A stretch of 64,000 nt of DNA from Ottelia alismoides (taxonomy: Eukaryota > Streptophyta > Magnoliopsida > Alismatales > Hydrocharitaceae), in contig JAZKJV010007246.1 in NCBI GenBank assembly GCA_037367405.1, positions 976,501 to 1,040,500 on the forward strand, read 5' to 3'. The position numbers and the translations under genes are program-made. Shown piece by piece: positions 51,996 through 62,849 of this stretch. Each line of letters opens with the position of its first letter. The first letter of the stretch is position 1. Below the pieces are notes generated by a model. The model worked only from the letters and a program-made list of their open reading frames with translations. It made no database searches and had not been told where the DNA came from.

Positions 51996-53560
51996 CTATT
52001 TGAGACTTTTCTGCAGAAGAGGGATGTATGCTAAGGCTTCTGAAAGAGTGAGTTGTATCGTGAATTTGTAGATCATCTCTTTCGTCAGATCATTCAATTG
52101 AGTCTTTTTGGTATTTTCTTTTCTATTGACTTTTCCTAAGAAGAGTGCTTTAGGAAAAAGAATCTGCATATCCTCCTGGTTAGTCTGTACAATTGGAGGA
52201 TTAGAAGAAGAAGAAAAGATTTTTCTAAAACTAGGACTTGCATTTCTTGAACCATCAGAGAAAGATAGAGATTTATCAACCTTCTTTTTATTTCTCTTTC
52301 GAGTTCTCCTCTTTTGTACATTTTTTGTGATTTTCACTCCTCATCACTATACATGAAGAAAGGTAAAGCAACAGTATCGGCATTCGGCTCTAGTTTCTAT
52401 TTAGTCTTGGTGGCTTCAACACCGCCATTTTCATTATTAAAGGGATAGGCGATTTCAGTACCACCATCAACTTCCTTAACGTGCTCGCTTGTATCCTTGG
52501 GTATATCCTTGTCAAACCTAATTGAGTCTCCACCTACTAGCATCCTAGAACTCCTAAGAGAAATGAAATCAACATCATCACAGAAAAGATAGTCATCTAA
52601 AAATATTGGTGGCTTTTCCTGAATCAACACGTGATCTAGAAGACTTAATGGAGTCTTCTTGAATCTATTGAAGACACTTAATCCGTGTCTTCAGATCATT
52701 AAGGAATCTCAAAAGCTCATTGATCTTATCTATATTGTCTAAAGTCTAACACTTTTTCTCTAAAACTTCCATGCAATCCAATGTCTGACAAATGATCCCC
52801 ATATCAGCTGGTGAGGTTTTGATAGGTGTCGAAACAACCAAAGGAGTCCCTTTGATTTTTGCCACTCGGGTGTGCTAGTGATAAGTAGGTGGCTTCGTCT
52901 AATTACAAACCTGAGTTTGGGACATCGTGGTGTAATTCTCTACCATTTTCTCATAAATGTCCTAGACCTGATACTCATGCATCGAAAAGTATGATCCACC
53001 ACTAGAAGCGTTCACCAGTCCATGTAATTCTAGTGTCAGCTCACTGAAGAAACTATGTACAAGAGATGGCTTTGAGATTTCATGATGGGGACACCAATTA
53101 ATGAGATCTCTAAAATTGTCCCATACCTCGTGGAACTACTCATTCCCGATCATGGTGAAGTTACTAATCATGGCTCTGGCAACATTCATTCGACCTAGTG
53201 GGTAGTATCTTTTCAAATAGGCAGTTCGTATCTGCTTCCACGTTGAAACATATCTCCCTAGGTGTTTCAGCCAATAGGCTGCTCGATCTACAAGGGAGAA
53301 AGGATAGGAGATCAATTTGATCGTGTCCTCTTTAACATGCACATTGTGCACCGTACTGGATCTGATTCTGCATAATCTCGAGGGAAACAAGTAGTCTGCT
53401 ATTGATAGGAGCCTGATTTATCACAACTGAGGTAGTGTACGATCCCTTTCCAACCTTGTCTTCTAGAAAAGAGAAAGAATCTAGATCATGCTCTACCAAG
53501 TCAACATGTAACTGCTGATGATTTTATTTGACTGGAGGTTATGATGAGGGAGAATGAGAA
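51996..53560 (-). pseudogene. Element C gag
   Basis: Capsid segment 53390-53136: KEDTIKLISYPFSLVDRAAYW, WKQIRTAYLKRYYPLGR and RAMISNFTMI, close to the element E gag. The continuation (53135-52900, broken frames) has SLVHSFFSELTLELHGL-like text. The 52630-51996 part is a charged, Lys/Arg-rich tail with short frames. Confidence 0.8.
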
Positions 53561-54432
53561 GAAGAATTCAACGAAATCTTCTATGGTTAGAGTCACTCCT
53601 GGAAATAGCAACTCGATTGGATTTCGATTTGGGAATAGAGACATCCAGAACCGATCTAGATGGATGGGTAGGTACGTGAGAGAGGATCAGTCAGAGTCGA
53701 CCGAAGCGATCACCTACCCATCATCTTGTTGATCAAAATCTCTGAATGTTCGGACTCACACCGCATGCAAATGCAAAGCAAACCCTGAGTACACCAGTGC
53801 AACCCTGGTGACGACCGTAAAAGTTCAGTTGCTTATCTTTTCAAATTTAAGTTCGGTTGCTCTCCCAAAATCAAGTGGAGTCCTTATGTTTTGTTTTAGG
53901 GTCAAATATGTTTAGTAGCCCCTGATTTATTTGCGATTATCACTTTTTTTGTGTATTTTAAAACAACCATCTAATGCATTTTATCTTTTTGTGTTTGGTC
54001 CTATGTACACAAGCAACTAGGTTATACGACTAAGAAAACATCTATCTACAATTGCACAAATAGGGGAAAAGTGGAGAAATCCTAATAAGTACCTATCCTC
54101 AAAAGTCGCTGAAAATCGTCGAGAAAAATCTCGAAGTAAGAAAACTGCGAAGGGTGCTCTACTTACAAGGAGTATAGCCCTGGTGAACCAGATCCTGAGA
54201 AGAAGGGATGGAGGTACGAGTCGGGATGCCCTGAAAGGGCCTCTTCCAACAAACAATATTTATATTTTTTGTTACAATAAAATACAAGAAATCAGCTTTG
54301 CAGTTCTGTCTCGTGATGTTCAACCTGTAATGTGATGCACAAATCAGAATAAAAAGCCACGATGTTTGAAAAAGAAATAAGAAGATGTCAAAAATAACCC
54401 TAAACCTAAAGTCTACGGTACCCTAGTGCTGC
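53561..54432 (-). other. Element C leader
   Basis: Between PBS and gag. No gene or clear motif shared with the D/E leaders; short ORFs only. Confidence 0.45.
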
Positions 54433-54450
54433 TTCGCAGCAATGACGCCA
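54433..54450 (-). promoter_or_regulatory. Element C primer binding site, decayed tRNA-Asp type
   Basis: The minus strand reads TGGCGTCATTGCTGCGAA, five differences from the tRNA-Asp complement, mostly transitions, two bases inside the 5' LTR. Confidence 0.7.
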
Positions 54451-54452
54451 TA

Positions 54453-55340
54453 TGAAAAACAACCTGATCTATTGTTCCAAGAGAAGAACAATGTCGCTGA
54501 ATCGATCTGGAGAATTTTTGCATTCATATTTTCTATTGTTTTATTTATACTCCTAAACTTTGATGTATAGTGAAAGCACGAGGGTGTGTATCTCAAGGAG
54601 TCAAACGGTTGGAAACTAGTGTTAAACAATAGAAAATGTAAGGATAAATGTTTTTTAATTTTATTTATTTTTTAGAGATTTTTCTGGATGTCTACTTTTG
54701 TTTTTTATGATTTTTATATTTTTTAATGAATTTTAAGTATTTTGCATTTATTATTATTTTTTTAATTTTTAGTTGTTTATTTACTTTATTATTTTTACGT
54801 TTTAGTTTCTTTTTCTTTTTTTATGGATTTTTAAAAGGTGTTTATGATTTTTATGGATTTTGAATTATTACTATTATTCAAAAATAATATTTATTCAAGA
54901 CATATTTTTTTATTTTTAAGGTAGAAAATAATATAAAAATATTTTTATTTTATTTTTATTGCAAATAATGTGAAATTATCTTTGAAACGATATATTGTAT
55001 GTTTTTATATGTTTTTTCTTGAATTAGTTATGATTTTTTGAAATTTTGATGTATTTTAAAATTTTAATTGGTTTTATTATTTGTTTATTATTTTTTTAGT
55101 TTAATATGTAAAATATAATAAAATATATTGTGGGTAATTTTCATTAAAATTTTTAAAGGAATTTTCTATATTTTTATTAATTTTTAAAGTTTGTTATATT
55201 TTTTATTTTTTAATGATTTATTTAATACAAAAAAGTAGTTTTATTTTCAAATTATGATTTTGTATGCATGACATGACAACATGACAATACATGACAAAAT
55301 CATTATTTGAAAATAAAACTACTTTTTTGTATTGAATAAA
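54453..55340 (-). repeat. Element C 5' LTR, part
   Basis: Aligned to 25494-26230. It ends in a long inverted repeat at the LINE junction, described separately. The remaining 2.6 kb or so of LTR should lie right of element E, outside the window. Confidence 0.75.
55217..55340. repeat. 47-bp inverted repeat at the LINE 5' junction
   Basis: Arms 55217-55263 and 55294-55340 pair with two mismatches. The 30-base spacer is rich in CATGACA repeats. The left arm resembles the native LTR; the right arm is an extra inverted copy lying directly before LINE sequence. Confidence 0.92.
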
Positions 55341-55675
55341 TTGGCAAGGGACGCTACATCGCAGCTTGGATGTAGTTCAAAATTTGGAAGGGTTCTCGCA
55401 TGAGGAAACCATGCAGGTAATTAAGCTAGTTCTGCTGCATCACCGCCCAAATGCAGTCCAAAATTTACAAGGGTTCTCGCATAGTGGACGCATGCGAGTA
55501 AAGAAGTTAGTCCAAAAGAGATTGCAATGGAAGTTGCGGATTGGTAGTTGGAATATTGACACTTTAACTGGAAAGTTGATGGAGATAGTGGATACGATGG
55601 AAAGAAGGAAGATTCATATACTATGTCTTCAAGAGACTAAATGGGTTGGAGAGAAAGCAAGGGAGATTGAGAAAA
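55341..55675 (+). mobile_element. RTE-type LINE fragment (5' part), split by element E
   Basis: Starts with leader sequence that contains two copies of an approximately 86-bp unit (ending GGGTTCTCGCAT…), then GSWNIDTLTGKLMEIVDTM and LCLQETKWVGEKA, the start of the endonuclease, nearly identical to the LINE at 22215-21996. It stops abruptly at the element E LTR. The rest should follow E beyond the window. Confidence 0.88.
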
Positions 55676-58600
55676 TGATGAATCTGTGATTCATCACTTC
55701 AAAAGTCAAAAATAGAGCCTTGTTCTCGAGTAAATAGAGGCATATTTCCCTTTATAATGCATAAATAGCACTCATGCATACATACATAATACATTCATTT
55801 TAGCAGTCCATTTGCATTCAAATAAGAAGCCAAAAATCCCTTGTAAAATACCTATTCACTAAAATAACCTCTTCTTTATAAAATGTACTCCTTAGTTAAT
55901 AACATAGGGAAGAAGGCCAAAAATTCCCCCTTGTAATTTAGCTAATAAAGCCTCAGAACCCCTGTACACTAAAATGCACATAAAGCCCTCATACAAACTC
56001 CGAAATAGGTCTACTTACTCTTAGAATACTCCACATTAAAAGATCTTTAAAATGAGACTAATTTCATCCAATTTGGAGCTCGTATGAGAAAGTTGGGTTT
56101 TTGGGCCACTTTGTATACTACATATATGTATATTTGTATCTTTGTATTTATGTATCATATTTGACCTCATCTCCGTCTTTGGTCAACATGAAACTTGTAG
56201 ATCTCATCGAGATCTACAACTTTCATGTTTTGAGTTTTTCCAAATTCGGCCCCCTTTTCTCTCTACACATATATTTTCTTTCAGCCATTCACAGCAGGCC
56301 ACATGACACCCTCTGGTTGCGCCACGCGGCCCGCACCCCTTGCCTCATTCGTCCGCTGCCACAGCCATTGGATTACGCTCTATATCCAATGGCTTGGCTG
56401 CTTCCACGTGCGCCTCAAATCCACACCGTCAGATCATCCCCTTGTCTCATCTGACCCGCCCGCCCGTGCCTCTTCCAGAGCTCATCACGTGGCGGCGTGT
56501 ACACCATCTGATCAAGCCCACGATCCTTCCATCACAACCGCTCTTCCTTTGGCGTCCCTCGTCCCTTCGATTAACCTCAACCCTTCATCCAAGCCGTTCG
56601 TTCGCGCCGCTGCCTCACCACGACACGTGGCGCGATCACGGCCTTTTATCACCGCACCTTGATCTAATCCCACACGTCCCTTTGCGCTTTGATCTGGGCC
56701 GTTGGATCACAAGATCCAATGGCCAGGGCCTCGTCGTCTACCTCCGGACGCCTCTCGCCCACGATCTCGCCCTTGCGAAACAAGCCACCCCCTTTCTATT
56801 TTCGCCACCACGCCTACCACCTTCTCCGACCACTAATCACTCCACGTCCTTCCCCACTCATCCGTCATCCTCGTCAGCCACTTCATTTCCCATGTCGATC
56901 GCCAGCTACACCCCACTACCTCCATGAACTTCGCTCCATCACCAGGCTGCTCCTCTACTTCACCCTTTAAATACTCCACCACCGGCCAACCTCAGCCCTA
57001 TCCGCCACCCCCGAGAGATCCACCGAGCTCGGAGCATTCGATTGGTGACAGTAATTGCGCGAATCCTTGAGAGAAGACGGCCATCTTCTCCGGCGAGATC
57101 CGCGGCTCCTCCGCCATGTCGCAGCCTCTCCTCCGAGCAGCTGCTTGAGCTCAGGGAGCCACCGGCCCTTCGAGCGATGACCTGGACCCTCCAGAGGAGT
57201 TCCAATCCCCAGGTGAACCCTCCATTCTTCTCCGATCTTCTCTTCTTCTCTTCGTCGATTTTCTCGCTGGTCATTCTCCGCCTCCGGTCACTACCACATT
57301 TCCATTCCACTCCGCCCTCCTCCGAGTCGGAGCTCTCATCTTCGCGGCCACCTCTACGCCCGCCGACGACTCACTCCATCCTCCATCAGCTCCAGCTCCG
57401 CCACATGGCCGGAGCACCATCGCCAACCCATCTCCATCACTCCTTAGGCCTCGCCGACTATCTTCACTTCTCCACAGGCGCACGCACGAGGTCCGGCTCT
57501 ATCTTTAACACTTGCAGGTTCCCCTCTTCTCATTGAACGGAAGCTCGCCGGAGACGACTTTGAGCTCCATCGCCATCGACGTCAGACCACCCTCCGCCGC
57601 TCCTGAGACCACCAGCATCTCCGCCGCATCGCCACGAGTCTTCTGGGATATCTCCGACAAGTCGGAGAGCGTCATCGACACGAGGAAGGACGGGCGGAGC
57701 TAAGGCACCTTCGCCGGAGCCCCGCCATCTCCTCCGCAGGCGGCGGAGGATCGTCGGAGCAGACTCACAACATCCGTTCGATCACGTTGATCGAACGACC
57801 CTCAGCGAGCCACGTCGCCTCCTCACCGGTCTTCGCAGGAGTCGTTGGATCAGCATCGATCCAAAGGCCCGAGGTCACGCCACGCGTCCACATCGCCATC
57901 CGCTCGATCACGTTGATCGAACGGTCCACAGCTTGCCACGTAGATTCGCCCGAGCCTGTTCTCCGAGCCTAGGCTCGGGTCGTCCGAGCCTCACTCCAGA
58001 CCTCCGTAGCCATCCGAACCTAGGCCGCCCACGTGAGGAGCACGTGCGGCCTTGGAAATTTACGCGGAGGCCCCTGGAGTTTTCAGATATTGCAAAAAGG
58101 TCCCTGTGAAGCTGAGCCCACGTGAGAAGCACGTGCCTGTTGGAGAAATTGCACTTGAGTCCCCCGCATAATAGGTAATTGCATTTTAGTCCCTGTCAGC
58201 ATATTTACTTTATGTATTTTTGATTTTCCTGTATTGCATTTACACCCCTGTGTTTGCACGCATCCCTAGGTTGCATATTACATCATTTTTCAATTCTAAA
58301 AGTTGCATTTTGTTGAGAAACTTGTCCTCTGTCTATTGGGCCACATGTCATGATTTTGTAATTACAGTGGAATTTTTAATGAATTAATTGGTTATTTTGT
58401 GGAATATTTTGCCCAGTGACACCTTTTAATTTGTAGTTAATTCTCTGTAGTTCCAAAAATCCTCAAAAATTCACAGTAGCATAAGGACAATATTCTTAAC
58501 ATGCCATAAAAATTTCATGTCATTTGCACACATATCGAGGTTAAATAAATTGTTGAGTGGTTTTCGCACTTTAATTTTAGTAAATTCATTTCACATTGGA

Positions 58601-59156
58601 ATTAAGATCTGTCAATTTTCCTGGATTCCTTATCTTGAGTGATATCTAGGATAATTTTATCTCTTGAAGAAATTGTGATTTGTTATTTATTAAAAATTAA
58701 ATTGTGAAAATCACCCTGTCTGCATATTTAATTCACAGTAAATTCGTTTGGTGTCTAAAAAATTCCAAAAAAATTAGTGTAGATCATTTTCATCATAATT
58801 AATCATCTGGCCAAGTTTCATAATTTTTGGAATTAATTTGACCATCTTTCTGAATTAACATTTAATTTGGCCTGATTTTGCATGTGTATTGCATAGAAAA
58901 GCCGAAAAAGACCAAAAATATATTCCCCGAAAATCTCACGCTTGGATTTTGCTAACATTTTACCTAAGGAGACTGATGCCTCCCTGAGTTCGACCTTGGA
59001 CTTCCACCAAGTAAAAAAATCTGCCGCTTAAAATTAACTTAACATTAATTGAGAAGTGGTTTTTGACTAGCCTCTCGTATCCGACTGCAACGAACGATTA
59101 ATATTAATTTGGACAGTAATCTGACCGAATTAACAAAGGGTGCGGGGCAGTTATCA
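55676..59156 (+). repeat. Element E 5' LTR
   Basis: 3.48 kb, starting with the inverted repeat TGATGAAT…ATTCATCA and ending GTTATCA. A GC-rich promoter half (56290-58060) is followed by an AT-rich half. The last 300 bases share CTCCCTGAGTTCGACC-like text with the D LTR. Confidence 0.9.
56960..57517 (+). promoter_or_regulatory. Element E LTR promoter and leader intron
   Basis: TATA-like TTTAAATA at 56966-56973. Donor CCCCAG|GTGAAC at 57213 and acceptor TTTAACACTTGCAG ending 57517 give a 305-nt predicted intron, the same size and distance from TATA as in D. Confidence 0.58.
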
Positions 59157-59159
59157 AAA

Positions 59160-59177
59160 TGGCGCCATTGCCGGGGA
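59160..59177 (+). promoter_or_regulatory. Element E primer binding site, tRNA-Asp type
   Basis: TGGCGCCATTGCCGGGGA, one mismatch from the tRNA-Asp complement, three bases after the LTR. Confidence 0.95.
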
Positions 59178-60513
59178 GGCACGGCTTAGGTTAATTTTTG
59201 GTGAAATTCTGACTGCTTGATTTTCTTTCCCCGGGTAGTCTGACCCACCGTTTTTCTTGTGAATATTTCTCTGTCTTTTAAATTTTTGCATTTTTGTGTC
59301 GTTCTTTATCTAACCTCAACTTGTTTTTGTGCGAGGGACACCGGAGTCGAAGACGCTTCGAGGAACACGCATTCGAATTTGTTTGAGTGATTGGAGAGAA
59401 CCTGTAATTTCATTTATTTCCACATTTTTCGCATCACTTCCAGCGGTTCCCGTTCGGGTTCTCGCGTGTGTAAAAAAATAGTGAAATCGTGTCCCCGTGT
59501 GCTGTGTGGTTGAATTGTAACTTAGCTTGCACTAGCGGCTCCCCGAGCCAATCTAGGAATTGCTTGTGCCCGTAATCATTAGGACCACACAAATCACTTA
59601 AAAGACGCACTTAGACCGCAGTACTTAGCCAAATTAAACTGTTCTTCACGCTAATAGAACTTCCTGTCTAGGAGCGGCTTTCATCGCCTGCATTTGCATT
59701 TAGATAAAATTTCAATTCTATTCTGCATCCTGCATAAAAGCGAAGGGATCACTGTAAGTCTCCTGAACTCAGCATAACATCATTGTTTTATCTTGCATCG
59801 GCTTTTTCTCGATTTCTCCCTATGATTTTCACATTTAATTAAACGGAATTTGGGACTGTCCGTAGGCGTGCTGTGTGGTGGACTTAATCAGTGATAACTT
59901 AACTTAAAATCGGGACTGCTAAACAGTATTGACCAAAAAAAAAGAGAGATTAAATTTGAAAATTGTTCGCGGGAGATTAATCCCCGACCCTGTTTTCAGG
60001 CTGAGTGAGCGTACTTGAGTGTGTGTGAACACCTTAAGGCAGAGCCCAAATCCCCGCCTCCCATATCACGAGCCAACTGATCTTAGCAAATATCACGAGT
60101 GGGATACTTTTAAGCTCATTGACAAGTACCAAGTAGCCTCCGCCTTGGCGGGTAGATAGGGGCGAACCAACAGTACTCTGCGACAAGGCCTAGCTTTGTC
60201 AGCCTCCGCCTGCTTGCAGGTAGATAGGGGCACGTCATTGAGTCCCCAACTCCGGATAGGAGCGAAGAAAGGGAGGATCGGCGGTATCTTAGGCGACAGG
60301 ATAAACAGGGAAGACGCATCTGGCTCTAAGCCGACTTCCCTATAGGCCGCATAATCCTTGCTATCTTGTTTGAACAATCACACTTAAAAATTACAAGATT
60401 AATCGGACTCGATTTTGAGTCCTTCACTGTGTTGAGTGTGAACCCAGGGTTTTGGATTGATTTTGCTTACTTCAGGTAGGAGTAAAACCCTATCTTCTTC
60501 TCGCCACATCAAG
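59178..60513 (+). other. Element E leader
   Basis: Non-coding. It shares three blocks with element D (59795-59808, 59906-59922, 60031-60046). It also has a two-copy block GCCTCCGCC…TAGATAGGGGC at 60136-60163 and 60202-60231, each with a small internal stem. Confidence 0.7.
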
Positions 60514-62359
60514 ATGAGTAACTGGGGAGATCTCGACGCGTTATTCACTGATCTCTCTTTGAGTCCCCCAAGCGACTCGTCTTCATCGGCCCAAGCGAAC
60601 CTTGGACCACCCAGGACTCATGACCCTCTTGAGTCTTGGTTCCCTCATACTCAGGGTGGTAACTCTCAAACCAACCCTTTCATCTCCTCCGAGATTATCG
60701 AGGAAGATCATCGCCTCAGGTAATCCTTTCCTTGATTTATCCTCTGACATCGACCTTACTTTCCCCCCAGGACTAGAGGACAAGATGCCGCCAAAAGTAC
60801 CATCGGATGAGGAACAAATACGACAGATTCTTGCTCGCCTCGCTGAAGCCGAACAGAAGAATGCAGATCTCACGGCGCGGATGGGACAGATTATAGTAGC
60901 AGGAGGAATCGACCGACCAATGGTCGATACCTATAACCCGACGGAGAACGAGATTCAGAACTGGTTGGCACCCGCAGTTCCCGCCCAGGCATTTGAGCTG
61001 AAGCCCCACTTCCTTAGTCTGCTTCCGAAGTTCAAAGGAAACCTAAATGAAGAACCATACACTTTCCTCCGTGACTTCGAGTTGGTGTGCAACAATCTTA
61101 GCCATCCCAATGTTGGCAAAGATTATATTCGGCTGAAGGCCACCCCTTTTGCCTTAGGTGATAAGGCTGCTCATTGGATGAAAAACTTAGGGGTGGTATG
61201 CAATACCTGGATGCAGTTCAAGGACCTATTCTTGAAAAAGTTCTACCCTCTCAGTAGGACAAACCAGATGAGAACAAAGATCGCAAGCTTCGCCCAAGGA
61301 CCTAGTGAACCTTTCCATGACGCTTGGGATAGGTTCAATGATTTAGTACAGAAATGCCCCTGCCACGACATTTCAAAGCCGATCTTAGTCCAGACCTTGT
61401 TTTGTGGTCTTACCCCAGAGATGCAGGGGTTAGTCAGTGCCGCCTGTGGAGGAAGCTATCTGAACAAAAACGAGCACGTCGTATGGAAGATCCTGGAGCA
61501 GATGGCGGAAACTGGCAGGTCACAAGCCACCAGGGCCTATCATTTGTCTCCCTCAATCCTATCAAATGAGACAACCCGAAGGACTGTAGCGGATCTGACT
61601 GAGGACCTCATCCCCAGCATGGGGATGATTGCCGACAAGCTTACCATGGTCGAGCAGATCCACAAGAGAGTTGCAGAACTGGAGTCTCTTTCGCGCCTAC
61701 CGAAGCAAGTGGAGGAACTTTCTGAGAAGGTAGCTAAGATAAAGCTACCTACCCCTTCTGCACCACATGCCCCTGTACATCGAGTCCATCTTGTACAGGA
61801 ACAGGCACCGGGGTCTCAGATTAGCTGGGATCAGACGTACACCCAGCAGAACCAGCACGCACCCCCACAAGTGGAGACAGGATATGAGGAGCCTCCGCAA
61901 GTGTACGAGATCAATGGGCTTTGGTATAGCCGTGATCCGATTGTTAGGCAAGCCGAGATGGGGAAGGATCAGTCACACCGCCCATCCCCAGCCTACCAAG
62001 AAACCAGGCCCGTTCCTACAACGCGCTTTCAGTCCAGACTAGAACAAGGGTACCAGCAGCAGCAACGCACATATCAGCAGGGCCCAGCACCATCACACCC
62101 GCAGCAGCAGTATCGGCATGGCCAGCAGGGCCACTACCGAACCTCATCCGCACAGCAGTCAGCCCAGCCCACCGAATTGGAGTCTCTCACCTTGGCGATC
62201 CTGACCCTATCTGATAGGGTCCAACAGATGCAGAATGATTACCTGGACATGAGAACCGACATCAATCGGGTCTCTCGTACCCAGGACCAACAGATGGCGC
62301 CAAAGTCCCCAATTCCCGCACAGGTTCAGGCCAACCAAAAGAGCTTACACCAGGGCTAG
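60514..62359 (+). pseudogene. Element E gag polyprotein
   Basis: Probable start ATG 60514 (MSNWGDLDALFTDLSL); this frame stops at 60721, while the main frame is open from 60602 to TAG 62357-62359, so one frameshift near 60715 is likely. The capsid domain (about 60990-61560) has FLSLLPKFKGNLNEEPYTFL, KATPFALGDKAAHWMKNL, MQFKDLFLKKFYPLSRTNQM and EPFHDAWDRFNDLVQKCP, the Athila-type PF03732 pattern. A coiled-coil-like stretch (61610-61740) and a Gln/Pro/Tyr-rich tail follow. No CCHC knuckle is seen. Gag would form the cytoplasmic particle that packages element RNA. Confidence 0.88.
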
Positions 62360-62849
62360 AATCGACCTCGAGATCAGGTATACTATTCAGATAATTATTT
62401 ATCTGAACATGAGAACCTTTCGTACGATAATGTAAATCACATGTCCCTCAGGAGCGGAAGGACCATGACCATACCTGATCGGGCACGGGAGCAGAAGGAA
62501 GGAGCCTCCGACACTCTACCTGAGGAGAACTCGGAGGAAGAAGAGGAGGAGCATCACCACCATCATCGCCGGCAGAAGAAGAGGACATCTGAGTCCTCGA
62601 AGCAACATTCTCGCATTTGCATAGAGTCAGACGAAACCGATGAAGAGCCCGCACCTCCATCTGAGGAGGATCATCCAGCAGTCGCGGAAGAAGCGTCACT
62701 GGTTTTGCCTCAGCATTTTCTTTTTCAGTCAGAGTCAGAGTCCTAGTTTGTATCAGAGTCAGAGTCCTGTTAAGAACTCAGTTCCCGAAGTCAATGAGAA
62801 AATTTCAGTTTCCGAACCTGAGTTAGAGTCAGTAATCCCTTTCCCCTAA
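62360..62849 (+). pseudogene. Element E gag-pol junction
   Basis: After the TAG, the same frame stays open to 62746: DQVYYSDNYLSEHENL, MSLRSGR (a common gag-end motif), then an acidic EEEEEEHHHHH stretch. The frame then shifts to frame 3 across repeated TCAGAGTC units and meets TAA at 62847-62849. These look like decay, though recoding cannot be excluded. Confidence 0.65.

Larger units (their letters stand above)
25494..55340 (-). mobile_element. Gypsy element C, Athila-like, minus strand, heavily interrupted
   Basis: The 3' LTR is in two parts (25494-27371 and 44168-45859) separated by copia element B; together they are about 3.57 kb. The interior (45860-54452) holds PPT, hairpin array, integrase, RNase H, RT, protease, gag and PBS in minus order. 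The 5' LTR starts at 54453, matches 25494 onward, and is interrupted near 55340 by a LINE and element E; its remainder should lie beyond the window. This is the oldest layer of the right-hand nest. Confidence 0.85.

Noticed and set aside
56101..57703. Long overlapping ORFs in the E LTR
   Set aside because: GC-rich LTR promoter region; no codon or domain evidence, and they span the predicted TATA box and intron.
60720..60770. A 51-nt intron at the E gag frameshift (CAG|GTAATC … CCCCCCAG|G)
   Set aside because: Borders look good, but removal does not restore the downstream frame and the length is below usual plant introns.
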